A stretch of DNA of 5,969 bases from an uncultured Oscillospiraceae bacterium. GTDB lineage: Bacteria > Bacillota > Clostridia > Oscillospirales > Oscillospiraceae. Each line of letters starts with the position of its first letter. Position 1 is the first letter of the stretch. The stretch covers positions 1 to 5,969 of the forward strand of contig CAAGIT010000045.1 of assembly GCA_900769995.1 (NCBI GenBank). The letters run 5' to 3'. Shown in pieces: positions 5,443 to 5,969 of this stretch. Both the position numbers and the translations under genes were made by a program. The notes under the pieces are model-generated. The model saw nothing but the letters and a program-made list of their open reading frames with translations, searched no databases and was not told the DNA's origin.

Positions 5443-5969
5443 ATGGCGTTTGAACCCAAAACGCAGGCATTCTCCTCGTCGATCGCCACCGTCACCATCG
5501 GTACCGGCGACAAGGCTGTCAAGCTCGGCGGCGTGAACGTTCTGCCCTTCTACAGCTTCGATGCTCCCATCGAAAACGCACCGAAGATCGGCGTGGAGAT
5601 CACTGACGCAGGTCTGGAGGCCTATGCCCAGTCCGGCCTGAAGGAATTCTATGCCGGCTGCAGCACCCCCGCAGAAATGGCAAAGCGTGCGGAATCCATG
5701 GAAGGCGCATCCTTTATCTGCCTGCACCTTGAGGGTGCCGATCCCAACGGCGAAAACAAGTCCGTTGAGGAATGTGTCGAGATCGCAAAGTCCGTTGCCG
5801 ATGCGACTGCTCTGCCGCTGGTCATCATGGGCTGTAAGAACATCGAAAAGGACGCAGAGCTGTTCTCCAAGATTTCCGAGGCTCTGCAGGGCAAGAACAT
5901 TCTCGTCCTCTCCGCCCGTGAGGAGAACTACAAGACCGTCGGTGCCTCCGCTTCTCTGGCTTACGGTCA
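5443..5969 (+). CDS. acsD: Corrinoid iron-sulfur protein small subunit (acetyl-CoA decarbonylase/synthase delta), 5' part
   Basis: An open frame with no stop runs off the right edge after 175 complete codons. The full family length is about 310 residues or more. AcsD/CdhD is the TIM-barrel small subunit that, with AcsC, carries the cobamide-bound methyl group from methyl-THF to acetyl-CoA synthase. Supporting segments are VKLGGVNVLPFYSFDAPIEN (26-45) with PKIGVEITDAG (47-57), LHLEGADPNGENKSVEECVE (94-113), LPLVIMGCKNIEKDAELF (124-141) and NILVLSAREENYKTV (152-166). These match the order and spacing I know from this family (barrel strand, EGADPEG-like loop, VVGCGDxEKD-like loop, AxxENYK). Ribosome binding site spacing supports the start. 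The C-terminal half lies outside the window, so intactness is unknown. Confidence 0.9.
   Translation, partial: MAFEPKTQAFSSSIATVTIGTGDKAVKLGGVNVLPFYSFDAPIENAPKIGVEITDAGLEAYAQSGLKEFYAGCSTPAEMAKRAESMEGASFICLHLEGADPNGENKSVEECVEIAKSVADATALPLVIMGCKNIEKDAELFSKISEALQGKNILVLSAREENYKTVGASASLAYG

Noticed and set aside
1..5969. CRISPR array, insertion sequence, prophage, tRNA or rRNA
   Set aside because: No regularly spaced repeats, transposase, phage genes, or tRNA/rRNA-like segments were seen in the window.

Overview
The window looks like a piece of a Gram-positive, clostridial (Bacillota) chromosome, probably from an anaerobe that carries the Wood-Ljungdahl (reductive acetyl-CoA) pathway. The reasons are strong AGGAGG-type ribosome binding sites, sigma-A-like promoters, an OmpR/histidine-kinase pair of Gram-positive style, and a right-hand gene run metF - cooC/acsF - acsD. 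I cannot name the species from the sequence.

Layout. Positions 1-46 hold the first codons of an unidentified gene on the minus strand. Positions 47-150 hold a TATAAT element, a hairpin terminator and further inverted repeats. Positions 151-597 (minus) encode a small ferritin-like diiron protein. A strong, symmetric terminator lies at 618-650. Positions 699-3361 (minus) form a compact operon, read right to left: an OmpR-family response regulator, a membrane histidine kinase (4-base overlap), and a membrane-anchored PDZ protein with no protease domain (15-base gap). Positions 3362-3644 are a divergent intergenic region with a minus-strand -10 element for the regulator operon, a 12-base palindrome, and a good plus-strand promoter followed by a leader of about 78 bases with two hairpins. 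From 3645 to the right edge the plus strand encodes 5,10-methylenetetrahydrofolate reductase (metF), a CooC/AcsF nickel-insertion ATPase, and the N-terminal 175 codons of the small subunit of the corrinoid iron-sulfur protein (acsD/cdhD), which runs off the window.

How they work together. MetF makes methyl-tetrahydrofolate, the methyl group passes to the corrinoid protein that contains AcsD, and CooC/AcsF loads nickel into CO dehydrogenase/acetyl-CoA synthase, which joins the methyl group with CO and CoA. This is a conserved pathway, so it is not a new system. The least explained parts are the kinase's Cys/His-rich extracytoplasmic motif, its PDZ partner, and the palindromes in the divergent control region. 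Whether the two-component system controls the acs genes across that region is an open inference.
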